A stretch of 64,000 nt of DNA, taken from positions 186,001 through 250,000 of the forward strand of contig NZ_JANZNQ010000004.1 in NCBI RefSeq assembly GCF_027257955.1, in the 5' to 3' direction. This stretch comes from Zhongshania aquatica (GTDB taxonomy: Bacteria; Pseudomonadota; Gammaproteobacteria; Pseudomonadales; Spongiibacteraceae). The translations under genes and the position numbers were made by a program. Positions 25,775-34,421 of the stretch are shown piece by piece. Positions within the stretch are counted from its first letter, which is position 1; every line of letters begins with the position of its first letter. The notes under the pieces were generated by a model. That model saw nothing but the letters and a program-made list of their open reading frames with translations, had not been told where the DNA came from and did no database searches.

Positions 25775-26698
25775 ATGGGCGGTTATAGCTACGATGAGTT
25801 AGGCGCGATATTCGCAATGCAGGGCTTCGCCGGCATCAGCTTGTTTAGCGTACTGTTGCTGATGGCCTTGGGGCTCGCAATTATTTTTGGACAGATGGGT
25901 GTTATAAATATGGCTCACGGCGAATTCATGGCCGCGGGTGCGTACACAACCTATTTAATCTCTTCTTTAACAGAAACCTATATACCCGGCTTTATGCCGT
26001 ACTATTTTGTATTCTCGATAGTGGCTGCATTTCTGGTTGCGGGAGTACTGGGCTATCTCGCCGAGTTTATTTTGATAAGGCATCTCTACAAACGTCCTTT
26101 AGATACCTTACTGGCAACTTGGGGTTTGAGCTTAATCATGCAGCAGTCTTTCCGCTCCATTTTTGGCGCGCGTGAAGTAAGCCCAACTCTGCCAGACTGG
26201 CTGATGGGATCAGTGCAACCCACAGACATGATCGATATTCCCATCAACGGCATGTTCGTGCTCGGTTTGACTGTTTTCACGACCTTGGCGGTGTTCTATT
26301 TAATGTTCAAATCTAGCTGGGGTCTGCGCGTACGCGCCACCACGCAAAATCGGGTTATGAGTGGCGCAGTGGGTATCAATACCAAGAAAATTGACCGTTA
26401 TACCTTCGCCCTAGGCTGCGGTATTGCGGGCATGGCTGGCGCGGCGTTTACGACTATTGCGTCAACCGGGCCAACTACTGGAACACTGTATATCGTAGAT
26501 ACGTTCATGGTTGTGGTCTTCGGTGGTGCTGCCAGTCTGTTCGGCACAATTGCCTCGGCGTTTTCAATTGCCCAGGCGCAATCAATCCTCGAGTTTTTTA
26601 TCAGCGGATCAATGGCCAAAGTCTTTACCTTGCTCACCTTGGTAATAATTTTGATGTTCAAACCAGAAGGCCTGTTTGCCAGCAAGGTTCGTCGTTAA
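25775..26698 (+). CDS. urtB: Urea/amide ABC transporter permease UrtB, short form
   Basis: 307 residues with about eight membrane helices. It is a LivH-type branched-chain permease with ALGLAIIFGQMGVINMAHGEFMAAGAYTTYL at about 30-60, LLATWGLSLIMQQSFRSIFGA and a C-terminal LFKPEGLFASKVRR-type end. UrtB proteins of many proteobacteria carry an extra N-terminal exported domain of about 200 residues. This one lacks it and is the length of plain LivH/FmdE. It pairs with UrtC to form the channel. A 13-pair hairpin spans its stop codon. Confidence 0.9.
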   Translation: MGGYSYDELGAIFAMQGFAGISLFSVLLLMALGLAIIFGQMGVINMAHGEFMAAGAYTTYLISSLTETYIPGFMPYYFVFSIVAAFLVAGVLGYLAEFILIRHLYKRPLDTLLATWGLSLIMQQSFRSIFGAREVSPTLPDWLMGSVQPTDMIDIPINGMFVLGLTVFTTLAVFYLMFKSSWGLRVRATTQNRVMSGAVGINTKKIDRYTFALGCGIAGMAGAAFTTIASTGPTTGTLYIVDTFMVVVFGGAASLFGTIASAFSIAQAQSILEFFISGSMAKVFTLLTLVIILMFKPEGLFASKVRR

Positions 26699-26711
26699 GA
26701 CGAGCCTTGCT
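26681..26711 (+). repeat. Stem-loop over the urtB stop codon
   Basis: AGCAAGGTTCGTC at 26681-26693 pairs with GACGAGCCTTGCT at 26699-26711 (12 Watson-Crick pairs and one T-G). The five-base loop contains the TAA stop. No T-run follows, so it is more likely an RNA stability or processing element than a terminator. Confidence 0.55.
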
Positions 26712-26749
26712 CACTAGTAACAAGTCTGGTTGTAAATTATTGGGAGTTA

Positions 26750-27937
26750 ATGATGAGCTTTGTTTACGAAAAATTATTTGGCGATAAAAAGGGGATGATA
26801 GGGTTTTGCCTACTCGCAATACTCATTCTTGTTGTCTTCCCCCTTATGCTTGATTCCTTTCGCTTAAACCTTGTTGGTAAATACCTGACCTATGCGTTTG
26901 CGGCGGTTAGCTTGGTATTGCTCTGGGGATACGGTGGCACCTTAAGTTTGGGGCAGGGCATATTTTTCGGGATTGGCGGTTATGCCATGGCAATGTTTTT
27001 AAAATTAGAAGCATCGTCACCGGAAAACACGGCGATCCAATCTACTCCTGGTATTCCCGACTTTATGGACTGGAACCAAATAACGGAACTACCGTTTTTC
27101 TGGATGCCCTTCCACAGTTTCACCTTTACCTTAATAGCTATTTTAGTCGTGCCAACATTCTTCGCATATATCATCGGTGCGGCTATGTTTAAACGACGCG
27201 TTGGTGGTGTGTACTTCGCGATCATCACTCAGGTTATCTCCGTAATTTTAACGGTACTGATTGTTGGTCAGCAGGGTTTAACCGGCGGCATCAACGGTAT
27301 TACCGATCTACGTACACTCAATGGTTGGGATATCACCTCTGACAGCGCTAAAAATCTGTTTTACTTTATTAACTGTTTCTTACTTTTAGCAGTCATCATC
27401 GCCTCGCGTTTTGTGCTTACCAGCAAGTTTGGTCGTCTACTTTTAGCGATGCGAGACAAAGAGGATCGAGTTCGATTCTCAGGCTATGACGTCGCTAACT
27501 TTAAAATATTTGTGTTCTGCTTTGCGGCGTTGATTTCTGCCGTTGGTGGCGCGATGTTTACCCTGCAAGTTGGCTTTATGTCACCGTCCTTTGTCGGCAT
27601 CGTACCGTCCATAGAAATGGTCATCTTTGCTGCAGTAGGTGGGCGGATGTCACTGATTGGTGCGGTATACGGCACCTTACTTATTAATTTTGGTAAGACG
27701 GCATTCTCAGAATCTTTCCCTGAGTTGTGGCTGTTCTTAATGGGCGGTCTGTTCATTGCGGTTGTAATGTTCTTTCCAAACGGCTTGGCAGGTTTGTGGG
27801 AGGACTACGGTCACCACATTACTAAGCACTTCCGTTTTCTAAACCGCTTTTACGACAAGCTTGTGCCGGCGTCCAGCAAGGAAGTTAATGCCAGCAACTC
27901 TGTTGATAGTGCCGAGCTAGAGGGGTCAAAATCATGA
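26750..27937 (+). CDS. urtC: Urea/amide ABC transporter permease UrtC
   Basis: 395 residues with about ten hydrophobic segments, LivM-type. UrtC-like phrases are YLTYAFAAVSLVLLWGYGGTLSLGQGIFFGIGGYAMAM, GGVYFAIITQVISVILT, LTGGINGITDL and LLAMRDKEDRVRFSGYDVANFK, with GGRMSLIGAVYGTLLINF near the end. Tandem ATG codons at 26750 and 26753 share a GGGAG site. The second is better spaced. The stop overlaps the urtD start by four bases (ATGA). Confidence 0.92.
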   Translation: MMSFVYEKLFGDKKGMIGFCLLAILILVVFPLMLDSFRLNLVGKYLTYAFAAVSLVLLWGYGGTLSLGQGIFFGIGGYAMAMFLKLEASSPENTAIQSTPGIPDFMDWNQITELPFFWMPFHSFTFTLIAILVVPTFFAYIIGAAMFKRRVGGVYFAIITQVISVILTVLIVGQQGLTGGINGITDLRTLNGWDITSDSAKNLFYFINCFLLLAVIIASRFVLTSKFGRLLLAMRDKEDRVRFSGYDVANFKIFVFCFAALISAVGGAMFTLQVGFMSPSFVGIVPSIEMVIFAAVGGRMSLIGAVYGTLLINFGKTAFSESFPELWLFLMGGLFIAVVMFFPNGLAGLWEDYGHHITKHFRFLNRFYDKLVPASSKEVNASNSVDSAELEGSKS

Positions 27938-28686
27938 ACATGTCCACGAATACCGATTTCACCCTCGCAATAGAAGATCTAACGGTATCGTTTGATGGTT
28001 TTAAAGCCGTAGATTCCTTGAACTTCTATCTGGATAGAAACGAACTGCATGTGGTTATTGGGCCGAATGGTGCAGGTAAAACCACCGTACTTGACTTGAT
28101 CTGCGGCAAAACAAAATCAACCTCGGGTAGCATAAAGTTTTTGAATAAAGAATTAACTAACCTGTCCGAGCACGAGATTGTTCGCGCAGGGGTAGGACGA
28201 AAATTCCAAACACCGTCCATCTACGAAAATCTGAGCGTGATGGAGAACTTAGAAGTTTCTTATCCCCGTGGTCGCGGTGTATTTGGTTCATTGCTGTTCA
28301 AGCACGATGCAGAAGTGCATAGCAAAATTATCGAAGTGGCTCAGCAGATTATGCTGGAATCCTTTTTGGATACCGAGGCAGGTCTGCTAAGTCACGGCCA
28401 AAAACAGTGGCTAGAAATTGGCATGCTGCTCATTCAAGACCCTCAGCTCTTGATGCTAGATGAGCCTGTTGCCGGTATGAGCGTAAAAGAGCGAGAACAA
28501 ACCGCAGAGTTGTTGAACAAGATTAGTAAAGGTCGGTCAGTGCTGGTTATTGAGCACGACATGGAATTCGTCGCTCGAATTGCTCATAAAGTAACGGTGC
28601 TGCACCAAGGTAAAATTCTTGCCGCTGGCGAAATGGAAGAAGTGCAGAAAGACCCTAAAGTTATCGAAGTGTATTTGGGTCACTAG
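27934..28686 (+). CDS. urtD: Urea/amide ABC transporter ATPase UrtD
   Basis: 250 residues, LivG-type ATPase. Walker A is GPNGAGKTTVLDLI, the Q-loop region GRKFQTPSIYENLSVMENLE, the signature variant LSHGQKQWLEIGMLL (diagnostic of UrtD), and Walker B LLMLDEPVAGMS with VLVIEHDMEFV. It hydrolyses ATP on the cytoplasmic face together with UrtE. Coupled to urtC by overlap. Confidence 0.94.
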   Translation: MNMSTNTDFTLAIEDLTVSFDGFKAVDSLNFYLDRNELHVVIGPNGAGKTTVLDLICGKTKSTSGSIKFLNKELTNLSEHEIVRAGVGRKFQTPSIYENLSVMENLEVSYPRGRGVFGSLLFKHDAEVHSKIIEVAQQIMLESFLDTEAGLLSHGQKQWLEIGMLLIQDPQLLMLDEPVAGMSVKEREQTAELLNKISKGRSVLVIEHDMEFVARIAHKVTVLHQGKILAAGEMEEVQKDPKVIEVYLGH

Positions 28687-28740
28687 TGAAATTCTGAAAT
28701 CGTTTGCGTTACAGCGGCTACGGTGAGGTGAAATAATTTT

Positions 28741-29430
28741 ATGTTGAATGTCTCTAATTTAAAAGTGTGCTACGGCCAAAGTGAAGTTATTCATGGCCTA
28801 GATTTTAGCGTCCCTAAAAATGAAACTCTTGCGATAATGGGGCGCAATGGTATGGGTAAAACCACCTTGTTTAAATCGCTTATTGGCATATTGCCTAGTT
28901 CAGAGGGCAGTATTTCTATCGACGGTGTCGATGTGACGAATAAGGAAAGCTTTCAGCGGGTGGCAAGTGGCATCGCCTATGTTCCACAGGGCCGTATGAT
29001 TTTTCCATCCTTAACCGTTCAAGAAAACATTGAGACCGGTATGGAAGTGTCTAAACTTAAAAAAATTCCCGATGATATTTACGCCCTGTTTCCTGTGCTT
29101 GCGGAGATGCGTAAACGTAAAGGTGGCAATTTATCTGGTGGTCAGCAGCAACAGCTTGCCATCGCTAGAGCATTAGTCACAAATCCGAAAGTACTGTTGC
29201 TCGACGAGCCTACCGAAGGCATTCAGCCCTCGATCATTAAGGATATTGCCAATGTCCTGAATGAAATTAAAAAATTACGCGACATTACAATTATTGTGTC
29301 GGAGCAGGTACTGAGTTTTACCATGACAGTTGCAGACCGCATTATCGTTATCGACAAGGGTAATTTTATTCACGAGAACCTGCGTGAAGAAGTTGATACC
29401 AACAAGATTAAAGCTTATTTGTCAGTGTAA
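28741..29430 (+). CDS. urtE: Urea/amide ABC transporter ATPase UrtE
   Basis: 229 residues, LivF-type. Walker A is GRNGMGKTTLFKSLIG, with IAYVPQGRMIFPSLTVQENIETG, the signature LSGGQQQQLAIARALVTNP and Walker B LLLDEPTEGIQPSII, which is the UrtE/LivF subtype. It begins 54 bases after urtD with GAGG upstream. With UrtABCD it completes a full importer. Confidence 0.94.
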   Translation: MLNVSNLKVCYGQSEVIHGLDFSVPKNETLAIMGRNGMGKTTLFKSLIGILPSSEGSISIDGVDVTNKESFQRVASGIAYVPQGRMIFPSLTVQENIETGMEVSKLKKIPDDIYALFPVLAEMRKRKGGNLSGGQQQQLAIARALVTNPKVLLLDEPTEGIQPSIIKDIANVLNEIKKLRDITIIVSEQVLSFTMTVADRIIVIDKGNFIHENLREEVDTNKIKAYLSV

Positions 29431-29479
29431 TAGATTGCAATGAGAGCGTTGAGGAATTGATAAAAATTCGGAGGTAGAA

Positions 29480-30520
29480 ATGAGACACGGTGATATTTCC
29501 AGTAGCCCAGACACCGTTGGTGTGGCGGTGGTTAATTATAAAATGCCGCGCTTACATACCCGTGAGCAGGTTTTGGATAATGCTCGTAATATCGCCGAGA
29601 TGATTAAGGGCATGAAAATCGGCTTACCCGGTATGGATCTGGTGGTGTTTCCCGAATACAGCACCATGGGCATCATGTACGACAACGAAGAAATGATGGC
29701 CACCGCAGCGACGGTGCCCGGCGATGAAACCGCCATTTTCAGTGCGGCATGCCGTGAAGCCAAAACCTGGGGAATATTCTCCCTAACCGGTGAACGTCAC
29801 GAAGACCATCCCCATAAAGCACCGTATAACACCCTTGTACTCATCAATGACCAAGGCGACATTGTTCAGAAATACCGTAAATGTATTCCCTGGTGTCCGA
29901 TCGAAGGTTGGTATCCCGGCGACAGAACCTACGTCAGCGAAGGTCCTAAGGGCATGAAGATCAGCCTGATTATTTGTGACGATGGCAACTATCCAGAAAT
30001 TTGGCGCGATTGTGCAATGAAGGGCGCAGAATTAATTGTTCGCTGCCAAGGTTATATGTATCCCGCAAAAGAACAGCAGATAATGATGGCAAAAAGCATG
30101 GCGTGGGCCAATAACTGCTATGTTGCTGTTGCCAACGCCAGCGGCTTTGACGGTGTGTATTCCTACTTCGGCCACTCCGCAATTATCGGTTTTGATGGCC
30201 GTACCCTTGGTGAGTGTGGCGAAGAGGATATGGGTGTTCAGTACGCCCAGTTATCCGTGAGTCAAATTCGAGACGCGCGGGCCAATGACCAGTCCCAAAA
30301 CCATTTATTTAAATTACTGCATCGCGGTTATACCGGTGTATTTAACTCCGGTGATGGCGACAAAGGCGTGGCGGATTGCCCCTTTGATTTCTATCGCAGC
30401 TGGGTCTTAGACGCAGAGAAAACCCGCGAAGACGTTGAGAAAATAACCCGTTCTACTATTGGCGTAGCCGATTGTCCGGTTGGCGAGCTGCCCTACGAAG
30501 GTAAAGAGCGGGAGGCCTGA
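29480..30520 (+). CDS. amiE: Aliphatic amidase AmiE
   Basis: 346 residues, exactly the length of Pseudomonas aeruginosa AmiE, which I recall as nearly collinear over the full length (MRHGDISSS start, [33 protein letters not shown]). The catalytic residues Glu59, Lys134 and Cys166 are all in place. It hydrolyses short aliphatic amides such as acetamide and propionamide to the acid and ammonia in the cytoplasm. A good ribosome site (GGAGG) is at 29470-29474, 49 bases after urtE, so the enzyme is probably made together with its importer. AmiC, AmiR and AmiS of the Pseudomonas operon are absent. Confidence 0.97.
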   Translation: MRHGDISSSPDTVGVAVVNYKMPRLHTREQVLDNARNIAEMIKGMKIGLPGMDLVVFPEYSTMGIMYDNEEMMATAATVPGDETAIFSAACREAKTWGIFSLTGERHEDHPHKAPYNTLVLINDQGDIVQKYRKCIPWCPIEGWYPGDRTYVSEGPKGMKISLIICDDGNYPEIWRDCAMKGAELIVRCQGYMYPAKEQQIMMAKSMAWANNCYVAVANASGFDGVYSYFGHSAIIGFDGRTLGECGEEDMGVQYAQLSVSQIRDARANDQSQNHLFKLLHRGYTGVFNSGDGDKGVADCPFDFYRSWVLDAEKTREDVEKITRSTIGVADCPVGELPYEGKEREA

Positions 30521-30547
30521 TTTTCGGGTTTATAGAAGCAGAGGTAT

Positions 30548-31570
30548 ATGCCCTACATCAATGATCGTTTAACTGCTGAGCGGGATGTGGCTGATCGGCA
30601 GCGCTACACGCAAACGCTTAGTAGGCAGTCTCGATTCCTGTTTGAGCCAGCGCAGGTAATGGCATTGCTGTGTAAGCGGATTATCGGCCAAAACGGCGTA
30701 TTAGATGCCATTGACGATATGCTGCACGTGGTGAAAGCTGATATTGGCAATAAGCAGCGCCCGCTTTCGGTGATGATGTTTCTTGGCCCCACCGGGGTAG
30801 GTAAAACGGAAACCGCGAGGCTGATTGCGGAAGCGATTCAAGGCAGCTGCGATGCCTTAGTTCGTATCGATATGAATACCCTTGCACAAGAGCATTACAG
30901 TGCCGCGCTTACTGGCGCGCCACCGGGTTATGTGGGCAGCAAAGAAGGGCATAGTTTACTCAGTGTTGATGCCATCGCTGGCAGTTTCAGTGCGCCAAGT
31001 GTTGTGTTGTTTGACGAAATTGAAAAGGCGAGCGATGAGGTAATCCGAGCGCTTATGAATGTGCTCGATACCGGTAAGTTAACATTAGCCTCGGGTGTAA
31101 AAGAATTAGATTTCCGCAATAGCCTGATCTTTATGAGCAGTAATATTGGCGCGAGTGAAGTAGAGAACTCCCGTTCTAAGCGATACCGGTTCTGGCGGCG
31201 TCATCATCAGGAAAAACAGTTAATTGACCTTGCTCTGCGTAAGAAATTTGATCCTGAATTCATTAATCGCATCGACGCTGTACTCTCCTTTGGCCATCTG
31301 GAGCGTGCGCACTTATCGCATGTGCTAGATATAGAATTAGCGAAGTTTCAGCAGCGCCTCGGCAAGCGCCAAGTTGAACTTCAGCTGGATGCTGAGTGCC
31401 GAAGCTACCTAGTGGAAAAATACGACGAACGTTACGGCGCTAGGCATATCGCAAGACGCTTGCGCCGTGATTTAGAACCCGCCGTTGCTCGTGCCATGTT
31501 GGCAAACCCTGAGCATGGCGAGTTTATCGCTTTTCTGCAAAACGAAAGGATTTCGGTTGAGTCGATATAG
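30548..31570 (+). CDS. amiB: AmiB-like AAA+ ATPase (ClpB/ClpA-related, single ring)
   Basis: 340 residues. It is a single AAA_2 module like the second ring of ClpA/ClpB. Walker A is FLGPTGVGKTETARLIAEA, there is a pore-like GYVGSKEG, Walker B is VVLFDEIEKASDEV, sensor-1 ending SSNIGASE, and the arginine-finger region FDPEFINRIDAVLSF, followed by a Clp D2-small domain with YGARHIARRLRRDLE. It lies 27 bases after amiE, as amiB does in P. aeruginosa. AmiB there is an ATPase of uncertain role in amidase production or assembly. The name is by position and type, not proven orthology. Confidence 0.8.
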   Translation: MPYINDRLTAERDVADRQRYTQTLSRQSRFLFEPAQVMALLCKRIIGQNGVLDAIDDMLHVVKADIGNKQRPLSVMMFLGPTGVGKTETARLIAEAIQGSCDALVRIDMNTLAQEHYSAALTGAPPGYVGSKEGHSLLSVDAIAGSFSAPSVVLFDEIEKASDEVIRALMNVLDTGKLTLASGVKELDFRNSLIFMSSNIGASEVENSRSKRYRFWRRHHQEKQLIDLALRKKFDPEFINRIDAVLSFGHLERAHLSHVLDIELAKFQQRLGKRQVELQLDAECRSYLVEKYDERYGARHIARRLRRDLEPAVARAMLANPEHGEFIAFLQNERISVESI

Positions 31571-31590
31571 TAATCAGCAGCTGGTGATAT

Positions 31591-32106
31591 TTATTTTTGT
31601 TTGGGAAAAATAAGCTTTTCGGTATCAAAACCCCGCGCCTTGGACATGCTAATAAAATTTTCAATAACCTCAGGTTTTACTGTCGGGGTTCTTGATAATA
31701 GCCAGAGATACTCCAGATCTGGTCCCGATATAAATGCATATTGATAGTTTTGATGATCGAGTTCAAAAATCACATACGAGCCGTAAAATGGCCCAAAGAA
31801 TGAGACTTTTAAATAGCCATCGGTTTCTGAATTGACAAAATACGCCTTGCCCTCAGCTTCTTTCCATTCCTTGTCTGCCTCAGAATATCCGCGATTGATT
31901 ACCGACACACCGCCATCTTTTTTCATGCTGTATTCGGCAGTTACTTGGCTGAGCCCTTTTTCAAAAGAGTGATCCAGCCTAGCAATCTCATGCCATTTTC
32001 CAAGGTACTTGTTCAGTTCAAAATTGGATACCGGACTTACTTTTTCCGGCATGCCTAAACATGCGCTAAGCAATAGCGCGCTCAAAACCAAGACTAACTT
32101 TCTCAT
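31591..32106 (-). CDS. blc: Bacterial lipocalin Blc, lipoprotein
   Basis: 171 residues from the ATG at 32106. The longer frame to 32172 adds residues before the obvious signal peptide. The lipobox LSAC (Cys about 17) predicts an outer-membrane lipoprotein. The lipocalin start block LNKYLGKWHEIARLDHSFEKG has the GxW signature. DLEYLWLLSRTPTV and a tail resembling Blc (SKARGFDTEKLIF) follow. The family binds lysophospholipids or fatty acids. It is convergent with amiB and divergent from fmdA, and no link to amide metabolism is evident. Confidence 0.92.
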   Translation of the reverse strand: MRKLVLVLSALLLSACLGMPEKVSPVSNFELNKYLGKWHEIARLDHSFEKGLSQVTAEYSMKKDGGVSVINRGYSEADKEWKEAEGKAYFVNSETDGYLKVSFFGPFYGSYVIFELDHQNYQYAFISGPDLEYLWLLSRTPTVKPEVIENFISMSKARGFDTEKLIFPKQK

Positions 32107-32531
32107 ATGAAGCTCCCAGTGACTGCGTTTATCCAGGCAGTGTTGTTGGTATGTGGGAATGATATACGCCAAATTCTTATATCAAGACGACCACTGCCAA
32201 AAGTGGGTAAGGCCAGAATAGGGCATTTGGCTTTAGGAGCACAGCTTCGTCTTGGCTCTAGAAATATCATGTGCTGTTCTGCGGCGCTTATATTCCAATA
32301 GCGCGTAGTAAATACCAGCCGGAAACAATGGCCCTAAAGCGGTACGGAAACATGGCTACGTCATTTGACGTAGCCATAAGGGCAATTAACTAATACCCGT
32401 TTTGACGGTGATTACCGATAGTAAGGTCATGGCGACGGTGTTGTTTAGGCGTATCAGGCCCCTGGCAAGATATAAAAATAAACAGCTCGTGGTGTTATCT
32501 CGAATTTCTATGACTGATCCGGAGAAGAACG
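32107..32531. other. Divergent control region between blc and fmdA, 425 bases
   Basis: No gene accepted. It holds a perfect 26-base palindrome at 32352-32377, which contains the 7-2-7 site, and a GGAG ribosome site at 32520-32523 before fmdA. A short plus-strand frame at 32107-32301 has no gene-like features. Confidence 0.6.
32352..32377. promoter_or_regulatory. Perfect palindrome with 7-2-7 core, probable operator (fmdA side)
   Basis: ATGGCTACGTCA at 32352-32363 and TGACGTAGCCAT at 32366-32377 flank TT. The inner 16 bases (TACGTCA, TT, TGACGTA) match the site upstream of urtA at all but one position. No T-run follows on either strand, so a terminator is unlikely. The centre is about 167 bases before the fmdA start. 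Confidence 0.7.
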
Positions 32532-33761
32532 ATGGCAGAAACAATCATCAAAGTTGATTTGAGTAAATCGGCATACGACAACGATATGATACACAACCGC
32601 TGGCATCCAGACATACCAATGGTACAGATGGTTAAACCCGGTGATGATTTTAAAATTGAGTGTGTCGATTGGACCGGAGGTCAAATTAACAACAACGACT
32701 CAGCAGATGATGTGCGTGATGTTGATCTCAGTAAAGTTCATTTTCTATCTGGCCCAGTAGGTGTAGAGGGTGCAGAGCCCGGTGATTTGTTGGTGGTCGA
32801 TATTTTGGATATCGGCACTTTTGAAGAAAGTCAGTGGGGTTTCAACGGTTTCTTTTCTAAGCAAAATGGTGGTGGATTTTTAACAGAGCATTTCCCCGAA
32901 GCGCAGAAATCGATCTGGGACTTTAATGGAATGTTCACCAAGTCTCGCCACGTTCCTAATGTTGAGTTCGCAGGTTTGATCCATCCCGGTTTGATTGGCT
33001 GTCTGCCATCAAGAGAGATGCTGGATGAATGGAACACGCGTGAGAAAGCGCTGGTCGATACTGATCCCCATCGTATTCCTGAATTAGCGACTTTGCCTTA
33101 TGCCGATACCGCGCACATGGGACGTATGACCGGCGACGCAGCTAAAGCGGCCGCGGCTGAAGGCGCACGTACAGTGCCGCCGCGCGAGCACGGTGGTAAC
33201 TGCGACATTAAAGATTTGTCGCGGGGCGCTAAAGTTTATTTCCCAGTTTATGTTAAAGATGCCGGGCTCAGTGTGGGTGACCTTCACTTTAGTCAGGGCG
33301 ACGGTGAAATTACATTCTGCGGCGCTATCGAAATGGCGGGTTGGATTCACCTCCGTGTGAATTTGATTAAAGATGGTATGAAAAAATACGGCATTAAAAA
33401 CCCCATTTTCAAACCAAGCCCGATCACGCCTAAGTATGACGATTACCTTATATTTGAAGGTATTTCTGTTGACGAGGGTGGCAAACAGCATTACTTAGAC
33501 GTGCATATTGCTTATCGCCAAGCCTGTTTGAATGCCATCGAATATATGACTAAGTTTGGCTATAGCCGAGCCCAGGCCTACACCATTCTCGGGGTCGCAC
33601 CGGTACAGGGACATATAAGTGGGGTGGTCGATATACCCAATGCCTGCGCTACGCTGTGGTTGCCGACTGATATCTTTGACTTTGATATGCAGCCCAATGC
33701 CGACGGTCCGACCAAGGCGGTTGATGGCAGTGTTGATGTGCCTTTGTCGCCGGATTTGTAA
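32532..33761 (+). CDS. fmdA: Formamidase / acetamidase-formamidase family FmdA
   Basis: 409 residues, matching the roughly 407-residue FmdA of Methylophilus. Family blocks are IKVDLSKSAYDNDMIHNRWHPDIP at the start, FHFLSGPVGVEGAEPGDLL-like sequence near 75-95, GLIHPGLIGCLPSREMLDEWN, HGGNCDIKDLSRGAKVYFPV and FSQGDGEITFCGAIEMAG. The conserved His/Asp/Glu residues of the metal-dependent acetamidase/formamidase fold are in these blocks. It converts formamide to formate and ammonia. It is preceded by the same operator motif as urtA and followed by fmdB. Confidence 0.95.
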   Translation: MAETIIKVDLSKSAYDNDMIHNRWHPDIPMVQMVKPGDDFKIECVDWTGGQINNNDSADDVRDVDLSKVHFLSGPVGVEGAEPGDLLVVDILDIGTFEESQWGFNGFFSKQNGGGFLTEHFPEAQKSIWDFNGMFTKSRHVPNVEFAGLIHPGLIGCLPSREMLDEWNTREKALVDTDPHRIPELATLPYADTAHMGRMTGDAAKAAAAEGARTVPPREHGGNCDIKDLSRGAKVYFPVYVKDAGLSVGDLHFSQGDGEITFCGAIEMAGWIHLRVNLIKDGMKKYGIKNPIFKPSPITPKYDDYLIFEGISVDEGGKQHYLDVHIAYRQACLNAIEYMTKFGYSRAQAYTILGVAPVQGHISGVVDIPNACATLWLPTDIFDFDMQPNADGPTKAVDGSVDVPLSPDL

Positions 33762-33848
33762 ATCTAGCGCAAACGGTGGCGGCTTATTTGCCCGTGACGC
33801 TTTTAGCGAGCGGGCAAGTATTTAAAGAATTAAGTTTGGAGGCAGGCA

Positions 33849-34235
33849 ATGCCAGTATACGACTACAAATGCAATGAACACGGTTTGTTCCATGATCTTG
33901 CGAGCATGGAGCAAGCTGCTCATCCATGCGCTTGTCCGCAGTGCGGAAAACTCAGTGCGCGGGTCATTATGATTCCACCAGAGGTGTTGGCCATGTCGCC
34001 GGCGAGACGACAGGCAATGGCAAAAAACGAAAAGGCGATACATCAACCGATTTTTTCTACAGTGGATTCCAGGGAGGAGTCAGCGCAGCGGCGCGCTCAT
34101 GCAGTTGCGAAAAAGGGCTGCGGTTGCAGTGGCGACGCACATCCTGATCGCAGCAGTTTGCGTCAGAAGGCGATTTACATGGCTGACGGTAGTAAGGTTT
34201 TCCCCTCTCAACGACCCTGGATGATTAGTCACTGA
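33849..34235 (+). CDS. fmdB: FmdB-type zinc ribbon protein
   Basis: 128 residues. The N-terminal 45 residues form the FmdB zinc ribbon: MPVYDYKCNEHGLF with the pair CPQC about 25 residues later. In the first knuckle the usual second Cys is replaced by His (CNEH). A charged middle and a small C-terminal Cys cluster KKGCGCSGD follow. FmdB lies next to FmdA in Methylophilus and was proposed to regulate the formamidase genes. That role is not proven. The gene begins 87 bases after fmdA with GGAGG upstream. Confidence 0.88.
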   Translation: MPVYDYKCNEHGLFHDLASMEQAAHPCACPQCGKLSARVIMIPPEVLAMSPARRQAMAKNEKAIHQPIFSTVDSREESAQRRAHAVAKKGCGCSGDAHPDRSSLRQKAIYMADGSKVFPSQRPWMISH

Positions 34236-34269
34236 TGTGATTCTGAAATTCTCCGTGGAAAGGGGCATT

Positions 34270-34303
34270 GAAGGGGCCGCTTATGCGTTGCTCCTTCTTT
34301 TTT
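34270..34303 (+). terminator. Rho-independent terminator after fmdB
   Basis: GAAGGGGCCGC pairs with GCG..GCTCCTTC around a TTAT loop, with one T-G pair and a two-base bulge, followed by six T residues. It lies 35 bases after the fmdB stop. Confidence 0.8.
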
Positions 34304-34421
34304 CATTTTATCGCAGTGAGTTTGACTGATAGCCGATATTACTTTGCTCGTCCCCGCGCGTGTTAAGCTAGGAGCGTAACTAATTGCTTCTACTCTTATT
34401 GGGTGTCAACGAGCGCTTTTC

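Noticed and set aside
24408-29430. Assigning the ABC importer firmly to urea
   Set aside because: Family motifs are Urt-like, but the context is amidase and formamidase and no urease is present in the window. The urt symbols denote family only.
32352-32377. Perfect palindrome as a terminator of blc or a small RNA
   Set aside because: No T-run on either side. It lies upstream of both divergent genes and shares its core with the urtA control region, so an operator is a better explanation.
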